Positions 7,690-15,837 of a stretch of 35,186 nucleotides of DNA are shown here, piece after piece. The position numbers and the translations under genes were made by a program. Each line of letters starts with the position of its first letter. The first letter of the stretch is position 1. The notes under the pieces were generated by a model that saw only the letters and a program-made list of their open reading frames with translations, was not told the DNA's origin and made no database searches. Location: positions 1 through 35,186 of the forward strand of contig NZ_BBYR01000079.1 of assembly GCF_001293525.1 (NCBI RefSeq). Reading direction: 5' to 3'. This stretch comes from Pseudideonella sakaiensis (GTDB taxonomy: Bacteria; Pseudomonadota; Gammaproteobacteria; Burkholderiales; Burkholderiaceae_C).

Positions 7690-9371
7690 CAGTCCGCGGC
7701 GCAACGGAAGCTGGCCGCCGACGAGGGATCCCCGGATCCGCGGTACTGCGGCCAGGTCGGATAGCGGCACAGCGGGCGCGTGCGGTTGCCGGCCCCGGAA
7801 CTCGTGTCCGTCACGATGAGGTTGTCCGCCGGCGCGGTCCCGCCCTCCACCCAGGCTTCCAGCGCGGACAGCAGCGGCAGGCCGCGGGTCGCATTGAACG
7901 AGATGCCGGCCGCATGCGCATAGCCCGGCACGAGATAGAAGCGGACGGAGGCATCCACCGCGGGCTGGCCGAACCTCTGGACGATCGACCGGTAGTAGTC
8001 GATCGACGCCTGGGCCGGGATCAGCGGGTCGGCGGTGCCATGCACCAGCAGCAGCTTGCCCCGGCGCGCGAGGAAGGGCTGGATCTCGGCACTGGTGGCA
8101 TCCAGGATGGCAGAGACGTGCTGCAGGCGGGCCAGGTGGACACCCGGGTTCAGCGGGTCGAAGGCCAGCGAGTCCGCTTGCAGATCCTGCAGGATCGCGC
8201 CCCGCACCATGGTGTCACCGAACCAGTGGTTCGCCCCGATCTCGTCGAGCCGGGGCGAGCCACCGGCGGCTGGCGGATCGAAGGCCGCGGTGTTGCCGAA
8301 GGCGGCCGTGAACGCCCCCTTGGCCAGGTTGAACTCACCGCCCCGGAACGAAGGCAAGGCCCGGATCCCGTGGGCCAGGCTGTAGCTCAAGGGCGCTGGA
8401 TCGACATAGGCCTTCAGCACCCTGAGCTGCGCGGCCGAGAGGCAGGCATCACCGGCATCCCCGCCCCCTGGGCACAGCAGGGCGTCGAGATCGAAGCGGC
8501 AGGCGTGCGGGTTCGAGACATTGCCATCGACCAGTCCGTCGCCCGCGTCGCAGGCGCCCAGCAGGGCCACACGGATGGCCTCGCTCTTGGCCGGATTGAT
8601 CCAGCCCGCGCCTCCTTCGCGGCGCATCTCCCGGCCGATCATCTGGAGCTTCATGAAGGTGGAGGTCCAGGCCAGGGCCGGATAGACCGCGATGATGCCG
8701 TCGTAGTCCTGGGGCCAGCGCTGCAGGACCAGCATCGCCTGGTGTCCGCCGCCCGAGTCCCCCATGAAGTAGGTCTTCGCCGGTGCGGCGTCGTAGCGGA
8801 TGCGGATCAGCGCGAGGGCCACGTCGTGCGCCTTCTTCAAGTGGTCGCCGCCGAAGTTGCGCAGCAACTCGTCGTTCATCGCGAAGCGGGCATCGGGCAG
8901 CACGTCGCTGCCGCCGCCCTGGTGGCCGCCGTCTGTCGCGACGACCGCGTAGCCGCGGGCCACCGGCACCGGTTGGTCACCATAGGAGGAGGCGCCATTC
9001 GCAGGGAACAGGAAGCCGCTCCAGGCACCGCCGCCGAGCTGCATCGCCTTGCCGTTCCAGGCCGTCGGCAGCGCGACGTTGAAGCCGATCGGCTGCGCGG
9101 CGGGATCGACCGGGTCGATCCGGCCGACGGCCAGGCAGTACTCGCCCAACGAGTTCGTGGCTGACACGGGCACGAGGTCGGCGCGGTCGATCCTCGCCCC
9201 GGTGGTGGGCAGGCCGATCGCGCTCGCGGGGATCCTGGTGCTGGCGAGGGCGGCACAGGCGGCCTGTGCATCCTTCGTGACGGGTGTCGGCAGCTCGTCG
9301 TCCTGGCCGCCGCAAGCGGCCAGGAACAGGGCGGACGAAAAGGCCAGGGCCATCGCGGCGATGGGGTGCAT
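7689..9371 (-). CDS. Tannase/feruloyl-esterase family lipoprotein
   Basis: 560 aa extracellular or periplasmic serine esterase. A lipobox FLAAC puts the lipid Cys at residue 20. The nucleophile is S206 in MGDSGGGHQA, the likely acid is D448 (VHGTADPLIP) and the base H486 (VPGYAHAAG). The lid insertion holds the usual calcium-loop pattern (DAGDGLVDGNVSNPHACRFD). Family members hydrolyse esters of aromatic acids (tannins, ferulates, phthalates; MHETase is a relative). Oddly, the Cys pair that normally flanks the catalytic Ser and His (CS...HC) is absent: here D205 and A487. It is the first gene of a five-gene operon leading into CoA transfer, so it probably frees an acid that is then activated. 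Confidence 0.9.
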   Translation of the reverse strand: MHPIAAMALAFSSALFLAACGGQDDELPTPVTKDAQAACAALASTRIPASAIGLPTTGARIDRADLVPVSATNSLGEYCLAVGRIDPVDPAAQPIGFNVALPTAWNGKAMQLGGGAWSGFLFPANGASSYGDQPVPVARGYAVVATDGGHQGGGSDVLPDARFAMNDELLRNFGGDHLKKAHDVALALIRIRYDAAPAKTYFMGDSGGGHQAMLVLQRWPQDYDGIIAVYPALAWTSTFMKLQMIGREMRREGGAGWINPAKSEAIRVALLGACDAGDGLVDGNVSNPHACRFDLDALLCPGGGDAGDACLSAAQLRVLKAYVDPAPLSYSLAHGIRALPSFRGGEFNLAKGAFTAAFGNTAAFDPPAAGGSPRLDEIGANHWFGDTMVRGAILQDLQADSLAFDPLNPGVHLARLQHVSAILDATSAEIQPFLARRGKLLLVHGTADPLIPAQASIDYYRSIVQRFGQPAVDASVRFYLVPGYAHAAGISFNATRGLPLLSALEAWVEGGTAPADNLIVTDTSSGAGNRTRPLCRYPTWPQYRGSGDPSSAASFRCAAD

Positions 9372-9412
9372 GGTGTGTCTCCGGGTCGGTGAGCAGCAGA
9401 GGTCGGGCCATG

Positions 9413-9694
9413 CTAGGAAGCCCGGCCCGGGCGCACTGCTCCCGGGAGAACAATCGCCCGCCCGCGAGCATCGGTGTTTGCCCTCGTCCGCGGCTCGTCG
9501 CGCTCGCCCCGGGCCCGGACCTGCACCGTCGGCACCGTGCCCCCGTCGATCACGTGCTCGGAGCCGGTGATCGAGGCTGCCCGCGGCGAGACCAGGTAGG
9601 TGATCAGGTCGGCCACCTCCTGCTGGGCGCTCGGGCCTTCATCGACTGCCTGCTCGATCGGGACCTGGCGGGCGGGGGCGCAGCCGCGGCGTCG
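9413..9694 (-). pseudogene. SDR oxidoreductase, C-terminal remnant
   Basis: Reading downward from 9670, the peptide [20 protein letters not shown] then [13 protein letters not shown] is the typical C-terminus of a classical short-chain dehydrogenase (the last helix and the VxDGG loop). The frame is closed upstream by a stop at 9697-9695, and the Rossmann core and YxxxK are missing. The frame also runs on past the usual end to 9413 with non-SDR residues. It is therefore a decayed 3' fragment, left between the tannase gene and the TonB-like lipoprotein. It is not expected to be functional. Confidence 0.7.
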
Positions 9695-9741
9695 TCACCG
9701 CGGGCTGACGGCGGCACGGCGTGCCGCCTTCCCGCGCGACG

Positions 9742-10179
9742 TCACTGCCGCGGGGAGTGGAACACGAACTCCTGCTCCACCTCGATCCGGGTCGGCTGGC
9801 CGCCCTTGGTGATGGGCGCGTAGCGCCACTTCTCCACGGCGAGGCGGGTGGCGTACCCCAGGATGAACGGGGCGTCGCCAAGCACGCGAAGTGTGCTGAC
9901 GCGCCCGTCGGATTCGATGATGTACTGCACGACGACAACGCCGGCCTCGGCACCCCCCGACGGGTACTGGGGCATCGGCGACTCGAGCAGCTTGAGGGGT
10001 ACATCCAGATCCTCGCCCGGCGGCAACGCGGCAACCGACCTCGCCATCCGGACAGAGGCCCAGTACGGCGACCTCTCCTCCGGGCCATGGCCTACCGTGT
10101 AGGACGTGCGGGAGCTGGTCGCGCAGCCCGCCAGCGCCAGCAGCAGCGCGAGGATCGTGCAGGTCAGGGGCAGCTTCAT
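9742..10179 (-). CDS. TonB C-terminal-domain lipoprotein (copy 1)
   Basis: 145 aa. The lipobox LLALAGC gives a lipid Cys at residue 19. The C-terminal part has the energy-transducer TonB-C fold: LLESPMPQYP, GVVVVQYIIESDGRVSTLRV and RLAVEKWRYAPITKGGQP. No membrane anchor helix of true TonB and no proline-rich spacer are seen, so a role in TonB-dependent uptake is doubtful. A close paralogue, with nearly the same signal peptide and 3' half, lies at 16762-17184 on the same strand. Confidence 0.87.
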   Translation of the reverse strand: MKLPLTCTILALLLALAGCATSSRTSYTVGHGPEERSPYWASVRMARSVAALPPGEDLDVPLKLLESPMPQYPSGGAEAGVVVVQYIIESDGRVSTLRVLGDAPFILGYATRLAVEKWRYAPITKGGQPTRIEVEQEFVFHSPRQ

Positions 10180-10336
10180 CGGAGCAGTCGAGTCGGGGGT
10201 GGGTCACCGCCGGTCCGGCCGAGCGGCTGGGCCCGACGGCGCGCGCCGGGGCGATCGCTGCCTTGTAGCGCAGCGGCGCGGGCGGGCCGCGGCGGCGGTG
10301 CGCGGTGCGTCCACGTTCTGATGAAGCCGGGGCCGC

Positions 10337-11266
10337 CTACCAGGCGCCCGATGCGTCCGCACGGTGCTTCTCGAAGCGCTCGGTCAGGAAGTCGACCAGG
10401 GCCCGGGTCTTGGCCGACAGCTGGCTGCGCGTCGGGAACACCGCGTGGATGTCGGCGGGCGGCAGGCTCCAGTCGGCCAGCACGGGCGTCAGCCTCCCCG
10501 CGCGCAGCAGCGGCGCCGCCTCCCACAGCGATCGCATCAGGATGCCGTGTCCGTCCAGGGCCCACTGCAGCACGCATTCGCCATCGTTCGACGCCAGCGG
10601 GCCCCGCACCTTCACGCTGTCCGTGCGGCCGCCCGCGCTCAGGCGCCAGGTGCCGAAGGTCTCGTCGCTCTCGCGGATGAAGAGGCAGGCGTGCCGGGCC
10701 AGTTCGCGCGGCGATGCCGGTTCGCCCGCGCGCCGCAGGTAGGCCGGCGCAGCGCACAGCACGCGCCGGTTGCGGGCCAGCAGGCGTGCGGTGAGCCGCG
10801 AATCGGGAAGCTCGCCGAAGCGAAGCTGCAGGTCGAAGCCCTGTTCGACCGGGTCGACCGTGCGATCCGTGAGGTGCAGCTGGACCTCCACGCCCGGGAA
10901 GCGCCGGGCGAAGGCCGACAGGGCCGGCGCGAGCTGCTTGCGGCCGAAGCCCAGCGAGGCACACACGCGCAGCAGGCCCTGGGGCGCCGCGCCGCTGCCG
11001 GCCACGGTGTGTTCCAGCGCCTCCAGTTCTTCCAGCACCCGGGCGCCTTCGACGAGGTAGGTCTCGCCTTCGGGCGTGAGGCCGATGCGACGCGTGGTCC
11101 GCTGCAGCAGGCGCACACCGAGCCTGCGTTCGATGCCGGCGAGGCGCTTGCTGACCGCCGGCGGCGTCACGCCGATCTGCTGCGCCGTCTCAGCCAGGCT
11201 GCCGTGCCTGACCAGCAGCGAGAAGAAGCGCAGGTCCGAGAAGCCGTCCATCGGGGGTGCCGCCAT
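10337..11266 (-). CDS. LysR-type regulator, DmlR-like
   Basis: 309 aa. The N-terminal winged HTH reads FFSLLVRHGSLAETAQQIGV then TPPAVSKRLAGIERRLGVRL, followed by TRRIGLTPEGETYL. The C-terminal effector domain (about residues 95-300) includes VDPVEQGFDLQLRFGELPDS, typical of the DmlR/YafC group. It is divergent from the hydrolase-leuC-leuD operon with a 117-bp gap and probably controls it. A second ATG at 11251 would shorten the N-terminus by five residues. Confidence 0.92.
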   Translation of the reverse strand: MAAPPMDGFSDLRFFSLLVRHGSLAETAQQIGVTPPAVSKRLAGIERRLGVRLLQRTTRRIGLTPEGETYLVEGARVLEELEALEHTVAGSGAAPQGLLRVCASLGFGRKQLAPALSAFARRFPGVEVQLHLTDRTVDPVEQGFDLQLRFGELPDSRLTARLLARNRRVLCAAPAYLRRAGEPASPRELARHACLFIRESDETFGTWRLSAGGRTDSVKVRGPLASNDGECVLQWALDGHGILMRSLWEAAPLLRAGRLTPVLADWSLPPADIHAVFPTRSQLSAKTRALVDFLTERFEKHRADASGAW

Positions 11267-11300
11267 TGATGAATCAGAAGACCGAAAGCACTGAACGAGA

Positions 11301-11324
11301 ATGAATTATGTGCCCTGTGTTCAT
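11301..11324. promoter_or_regulatory. Candidate LysR operator
   Basis: ATGAA and TTCAT arms are separated by 14 bases in an AT-richer patch between the divergent LysR gene and the dehalogenase-like gene. The spacing is near that of LysR T-N11-A sites. The arms are only 5 bp, so this is weak. Confidence 0.25.
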
Positions 11325-11383
11325 GCATAGGATGGGCACCAGGACAGCACACGTCCGATTCACCCCGATCCCCAGGAGCCGCC

Positions 11384-12283
11384 ATGGACGCGAACGATCT
11401 CTTCCCCGACAGCGTCGTGCGCGATGTCGACGTCGGCGACGGTGTCCACGTCCGCGTGCGGATCACCGGCCGCGGCCGGCCGCTGCTGCTGCTGCACGGC
11501 CACCCGCAGACCCACGCGATCTGGCACCGGGTGGCGCCGGCCCTGGCCGGGCGCTTCACGCTCGTGCTCGCCGACCTGCGCGGCTACGGCGACTCCTCGA
11601 AGCCGGCGGGCGACGCCGGCCACGCCCGCTACAGCAAGCGCACGATGGCGCGCGACATGCTGCGCGTGATGCAGGCCCTGGGCCACGCACGCTTCGACGT
11701 GCTGGCGCACGACCGCGGCGCGCGCGTCGCGCACCGCCTCGCGGTGGACAGCGCGGCCGCGGTGCGCCGCCTGGTGCTGCTCGACATCGCGCCGACGCTG
11801 GCGATGTACGAACAGACCGCCGAGGCCTTCGCGCGCGCCTACTGGCACTGGTTCTTCCTGATCCAGCCCGCGCCGCTGCCCGAGCGGCTGATCGAGGCCG
11901 ACCCGTGCGCCTACCTGCGCGACGTGATGGGCCGGCGCAGTGCCGGCCTCGCGCCGTTCCACCCGCGCGCGCTGGCCGAGTACGAACGGGCCCTCGCGCT
12001 GCCGGGCAGCGCGCACGGCCTCTGCGAGGACTACCGCGCATCGGCCGGCATCGACCTCGAGCACGACCGCGCCGACCGCGAGCGCGGGCTGCGCCTGCAG
12101 CAGCCGCTGCTCGCGCTGTGGGGGCGCGACGGCGTCGTCCAGCGCTGCTTCGAGCCGCTCGTCGAATGGCAGCGCGTCGCCACGGACGTGCGTGGCGGCC
12201 CCTTGCCCTGCGGCCACTACATCGCCGAGGAGGCGCCGGACGCGCTGCTGGCCGAGGTGCTGCCCTTCCTGAGCGCCGCCTGA
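11384..12283 (+). CDS. Alpha/beta hydrolase, haloacetate dehalogenase-like
   Basis: 299 aa. The fold and active site match fluoroacetate/haloacetate dehalogenase. The nucleophile is D110 with R111 and R114 (AHDRGARVAHRLA), the acid D134 (LLDIAP), and the base H278 (CGHYIAEEAPD). The halide/substrate pocket pair H155-W156 sits in the hallmark stretch YWHWFFLIQPAPLPERLI, and Y217 is in CEDYRAS. The known reaction is hydrolysis of 2-haloacetate to glycolate through an aspartyl ester. It is the first gene of an operon with leuC/leuD-like genes (17-base gap), which suggests a larger organic acid than haloacetate may be the real substrate. Substrate is inference; the residue set is read directly. 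Confidence 0.87.
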   Translation: MDANDLFPDSVVRDVDVGDGVHVRVRITGRGRPLLLLHGHPQTHAIWHRVAPALAGRFTLVLADLRGYGDSSKPAGDAGHARYSKRTMARDMLRVMQALGHARFDVLAHDRGARVAHRLAVDSAAAVRRLVLLDIAPTLAMYEQTAEAFARAYWHWFFLIQPAPLPERLIEADPCAYLRDVMGRRSAGLAPFHPRALAEYERALALPGSAHGLCEDYRASAGIDLEHDRADRERGLRLQQPLLALWGRDGVVQRCFEPLVEWQRVATDVRGGPLPCGHYIAEEAPDALLAEVLPFLSAA

Positions 12284-12300
12284 ACTCGACGGAGACCCCG

Positions 12301-13719
12301 ATGACGCCCAGGACCCTCTACCAGAAGCTGGTCGACTCGCACACGGTCGCCCGGCTCGACGAACAGCACCTGCTGCTGTTCTGCGACCTGCACCTGATGA
12401 ACGAGTACACCAGCCCGCAGGCCTTCGCCGGGCTGGACGAGCAGGGTCGCGGCGTCGCGCTGCCCGGCCAGAACCTGGCCGTGGTCAGCCACGTGATCCC
12501 CACCGAGCCGGTGGGTCGGCGCGTGATCCACGCGCAGGCGCCGGCGCTGCAGGCGAGCCGCCTGAAGCGCAACTGCGAGCGCCACGGCATCCCCCTGTTC
12601 GACACCGACGACCCGCTGCAGGGCATCGAGCACGTCGTCGCCCCGGAGCACGGCATGATCCGGCCCGGCATGGTGGTGATCTGCGGCGACAGCCACACCA
12701 CCACCACCGGCGCGCTGGGCGCGCTGGGCTTCGGCATCGGCACCTCGGAGGTCGAGCAGGTGCTCGCCACCCAGACCCTGGTGTACCGGCTCGCGCGCGA
12801 CATGCGCATCCGCGTCGACGGCCGCCTGCCGGCCGGCACGACGGCGAAGGACCTCGTCCTGATGATCATCGGGCGCATCGGCGCGCAGGGCGCGCGCGGC
12901 TTCGTGGTCGAGTTCTGCGGCACGGCCATCGACGCCCTGTCGATCGAAGCCCGCTTCACGCTGTGCAACATGGCGGTCGAGGCCGGCGCGCGCGGCGCGC
13001 TCATCGCGCCCGACGAGGCGGCCATCGACTACGTGCTGCAGCGCGCGCCGGACATCCGCGCCGCGTGGCAGGAGCCGGCCCTCGCGCACTGGGCCACGCT
13101 GCACAGCGACGCCGATGCGGTCTTCGAGGTCGAGCACCGCTTCGACGCCGGCGATGTCGCGCCGCACGTGACCTGGGGCACCAGCCCCGACCAGGTGATC
13201 GCGGTCGACGCCCAGGTGCCCGATCCGTCGACGTGCCCCGCGGGCGCCGCGCGCCGCAGCATCGAACAGGCCCTGCGCTACACCGGGCTGGCGGCGGGTG
13301 CGCCGATCGAAGGCCTGCCGGTGCAGCACGTGTTCATCGGGTCGTGCACCAACGCCCGCATCGAGGACCTGCGGGCCGCGGCCGACGTCGTGCGGGGCCG
13401 CACGGTGGCGACCGGCGTGCGGGCGATGGTGGTGCCCGGCTCCGGCGCCGTGAAGGCCCAGGCCGAAGGCGAAGGCCTGGACCGGGTCTTCGTCGCCGCG
13501 GGCTTCGAATGGCGCCAGCCCGGCTGCTCGATGTGCCTGGCCATGAATGGCGACGTGCTGCCGGCGGGCACGCGCTGCGCGTCGACCACCAACCGCAACT
13601 TCGAAGGCCGCCAGGGGCGGGCGGCGATCACCCACCTGATGAGCCCGGCGATGGCGGCGGCCGCCGCGGTGACCGGCTGCATCACCGACGTGCGCACACT
13701 GGAGAGCCGGCATGCCTGA
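12301..13719 (+). CDS. leuC: LeuC-like dehydratase, large subunit
   Basis: 472 aa, full length for the 3-isopropylmalate dehydratase large subunit. The [4Fe-4S] ligands are C349 (GSCTNARI), C409 and C412 (PGCSMCLAMNGD). ICGDSHTTTTGALGALGFGIGTSEVE and STTNRNFEGRQG are conserved. It differs from housekeeping LeuC in the early region: CDLHLMNEYTSPQAF has Asn where HLVHEVTSPQAF is usual, and SHVIPTE replaces DHNVST. Combined with the dehalogenase-like gene before it, the divergent DmlR-like regulator and no leuB nearby, this looks like a catabolic paralogue (for example for an alkylmalate or similar acid). The start 12301 leaves a 17-base gap after the hydrolase. It overlaps leuD by 8 bases. Confidence 0.9.
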   Translation: MTPRTLYQKLVDSHTVARLDEQHLLLFCDLHLMNEYTSPQAFAGLDEQGRGVALPGQNLAVVSHVIPTEPVGRRVIHAQAPALQASRLKRNCERHGIPLFDTDDPLQGIEHVVAPEHGMIRPGMVVICGDSHTTTTGALGALGFGIGTSEVEQVLATQTLVYRLARDMRIRVDGRLPAGTTAKDLVLMIIGRIGAQGARGFVVEFCGTAIDALSIEARFTLCNMAVEAGARGALIAPDEAAIDYVLQRAPDIRAAWQEPALAHWATLHSDADAVFEVEHRFDAGDVAPHVTWGTSPDQVIAVDAQVPDPSTCPAGAARRSIEQALRYTGLAAGAPIEGLPVQHVFIGSCTNARIEDLRAAADVVRGRTVATGVRAMVVPGSGAVKAQAEGEGLDRVFVAAGFEWRQPGCSMCLAMNGDVLPAGTRCASTTNRNFEGRQGRAAITHLMSPAMAAAAAVTGCITDVRTLESRHA

Positions 13720-14368
13720 CACCTCGATCATCGAAGGGCGCATGGCGCCGCTGCCCGTCGACAACCTCGACACCGACCAGATCATGCCCAAGCAGTTCCT
13801 GTGGGGCGTCGACAAGGCGGGGCTCGCGCAGGGCGTGCTGCACGACCTGCGCTTCGATCCCCAGGGCCGGCCGCGCGCCGACTTCGTGCTCAACCGGCCG
13901 GAGCATGCGGGCAGCCCCATCCTCCTCGCGGGTGCCAACTTCGGCTGCGGCTCGAGCCGCGAGCACGCGGTCTGGGGGCTGCAGCAGTTCGGCATCCGCG
14001 CCGTGATCGCGCCGAGCTTCGCCGAGATCTTCCACTCGAACGCGATGAACAATCGGCTGCTGCTGGTGGCGCTGCCGGAGGAGCAGGTGGCTGCGTTGAT
14101 GACGGCGGCCGCCGATCCGGCGACTGCGGTGGCACGCATCGACGTCGGCGCCATGACCGTGGGTTGCGGCGGCTTCAGCGCGCCGTTCACGCTGTCGCCG
14201 CGTCACCGCCGCATGTTCCTCGAGGGCCTCGACGTGATCGGCCTGACCCTGGCCAGCCGTGGGCGCATCGACGCGTTCGCGCAAGCCCACTGGGCCCGCC
14301 ACCCCTGGGTGCAGGACGTGGCCAGCCGCACCGCGGACCGGCTTCGGGGCGCTCCGACAGCCGGCTAG
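13712..14368 (+). CDS. leuD: LeuD-like dehydratase, small subunit
   Basis: 218 aa swivelling-domain subunit that pairs with the LeuC-like protein. Clear marks are DNLDTDQIMPKQFL, LAGANFGCGSSREHAVWGL and APSFAEIFHSNAMNN. The length is normal. The start overlaps the leuC stop by 8 bases, so translation is coupled. It ends two bases before the convergent MFS gene. It is also the last gene of the unit; neither leuB nor another pathway enzyme follows. Confidence 0.9.
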   Translation: MPDTSIIEGRMAPLPVDNLDTDQIMPKQFLWGVDKAGLAQGVLHDLRFDPQGRPRADFVLNRPEHAGSPILLAGANFGCGSSREHAVWGLQQFGIRAVIAPSFAEIFHSNAMNNRLLLVALPEEQVAALMTAAADPATAVARIDVGAMTVGCGGFSAPFTLSPRHRRMFLEGLDVIGLTLASRGRIDAFAQAHWARHPWVQDVASRTADRLRGAPTAG

Positions 14369-14370
14369 GG

Positions 14371-15771
14371 CTACGCGCCGCCCGGCGGTTTGAGCCCCCT
14401 CGACGCCGCGAAGACCACCACCGCCACCATCGCCGCCACCACGGCGATGCGCGCCGTGCCATCGGCCAGGGCCAGCATCGCCTCGAGCCTGGAGTGCAGG
14501 CCACGGGCTGCCGCAGTGGCCATGTGCGAGCGCAGCAACTCGCCCATCGCCGCCACGCCCAATGCGCCGCCCAGGGCTCGCAGCATCACGGGCATGGCGG
14601 TGGCCGCACCGAGCTGGGCAGGCGCAGCACTGCGCTGTGACACCACGCTCACCAGCGGGAACATCAGACCCAGGCCCAGGCCAGCCGGCAGCAGGGCCAG
14701 CGCCACGGCCCACGCGGTGAGCTCGGTGCCATGCGACGGCAGCCAGTGCAGCGCGGCTCCCAGCGCCATGAAGCCCAGCGTCGGACCCACCGCCGCGAAG
14801 CCCGCCACCCGTGCCAGCGATAGCCCGCGGCGCAGTACCCGCCCGGAGAGCCGACCACCTGCAATGATGCCCAGCATGAGCGGCAGCGTGACGAGCGCGG
14901 CGCGAACCGGCACCAGCCCCAGCCCCTGCTGCAGGAACAGCGGCACGAACACCACGGCAGTGAACAGCAGCGTGCCCGACAGCATCGACAGCAGTGCGGA
15001 CACGCGGAACATGGGGCGCGCGAACAACGACAGCGGCACCACCGGATCGGTCGCCTGGCGTTCGACCTTCCACCACGCCGTGGCCATCGCGAGCGCAAGA
15101 CCCGCCAGCCACCAGCTCCCCCCTCTGCTGGCGAGCAGCAGCGAAGACAACGCGCCGCCCAGCAGCACCGCACCCGGCCAGTCAAACGGCGTCGCACGCG
15201 GATGCGCCTGACCGATGTCGGCGCGCCACAGCGCCGCCAGCGCCAGCAGGGTGCCCGGCAAGTTCAGCCAGAAGGCCCAGGTCCAGGGCAGCGTTCGCAG
15301 AAGGAGCGCACCGCCCTGCGGACCCACCAGGGTGGACAAGCCGTAGGCCGCACCCAGCACGCCCATGCGCCGACCGCGCTCGGGCAGCGGGTACAGCGCG
15401 GCCGTCGCCAGCATGGTCAAGGTCATCAAGCCGCCGCCGCCCAGACCCTGCAGCACACGGGCCGCCACCAGCGCCGGCATGCTGCCCGCCAGCGCGCACG
15501 CCAGCGAGCCACCCGCGAACAGCGTCACGCTGGTGAGCAGCACCGGTCGTGGCCCCAGTCGATCGGCCAGGTTGCCGTACACCGGAATCACGGCGGTGGA
15601 GGCCAGCAGGTAGGCCGAGAAGACCCAGGGCGCCAGATCGCGCCCGCCCAGCTCGCTGACGATGGTGGGCAGGGCCGTGGAGAGGATCGTCTGGTCCAGG
15701 CCCGACAGCACCAGCAGCAAGGCGAGCATGCCGAAGACCACCGGAGCAGCAGGGGAAGCGGGCTTGGTCAT
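14371..15771 (-). CDS. MFS drug exporter, DHA2/EmrB-like
   Basis: 466 aa inner-membrane antiporter. The first helix ends in the DHA2 mark LSGLDQTILSTALPTI. The loop 2-3 motif A is YGNLADRLGPRPVLL, and the antiporter-like helix 5 has GAAYGLSTLVGPQGGALLL. I count about 14 hydrophobic stretches, as in the 14-TM group. The start at 15771 is chosen because the frame continues upstream into the LysR gene's region without a signal. It is divergent from the LysR gene at 15838 across 66 bp holding a palindrome, so it is likely that regulator's target. It converges on leuD with a 2-bp gap. Confidence 0.92.
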   Translation of the reverse strand: MTKPASPAAPVVFGMLALLLVLSGLDQTILSTALPTIVSELGGRDLAPWVFSAYLLASTAVIPVYGNLADRLGPRPVLLTSVTLFAGGSLACALAGSMPALVAARVLQGLGGGGLMTLTMLATAALYPLPERGRRMGVLGAAYGLSTLVGPQGGALLLRTLPWTWAFWLNLPGTLLALAALWRADIGQAHPRATPFDWPGAVLLGGALSSLLLASRGGSWWLAGLALAMATAWWKVERQATDPVVPLSLFARPMFRVSALLSMLSGTLLFTAVVFVPLFLQQGLGLVPVRAALVTLPLMLGIIAGGRLSGRVLRRGLSLARVAGFAAVGPTLGFMALGAALHWLPSHGTELTAWAVALALLPAGLGLGLMFPLVSVVSQRSAAPAQLGAATAMPVMLRALGGALGVAAMGELLRSHMATAAARGLHSRLEAMLALADGTARIAVVAAMVAVVVFAASRGLKPPGGA

Positions 15772-15806
15772 GACCGCAGTCTGGCGGTCGTCTGGCACGT
15801 TGAGAA

Positions 15807-15834
15807 GTGCAATGATCAGAAGGAATAATTGCAC
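15807..15834. promoter_or_regulatory. Inverted-repeat operator between MFS and LysR genes
   Basis: GTGCAAT and ATTGCAC form perfect 7-bp arms with a 14-bp spacer inside the 66-bp divergent gap. Size and spacing fit a LysR recognition site. It ends 3 bases before the LysR ATG (15838) and covers that gene's SD-like AGGAAT, so bound regulator would also repress its own gene. Confidence 0.6.
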
Positions 15835-15837
15835 GTC

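Noticed and set aside
12301-14368. Leucine biosynthesis operon
   Set aside because: No leuB, leuA or asd is adjacent, and the dehalogenase-like gene and DmlR-like regulator point to a catabolic paralogue.
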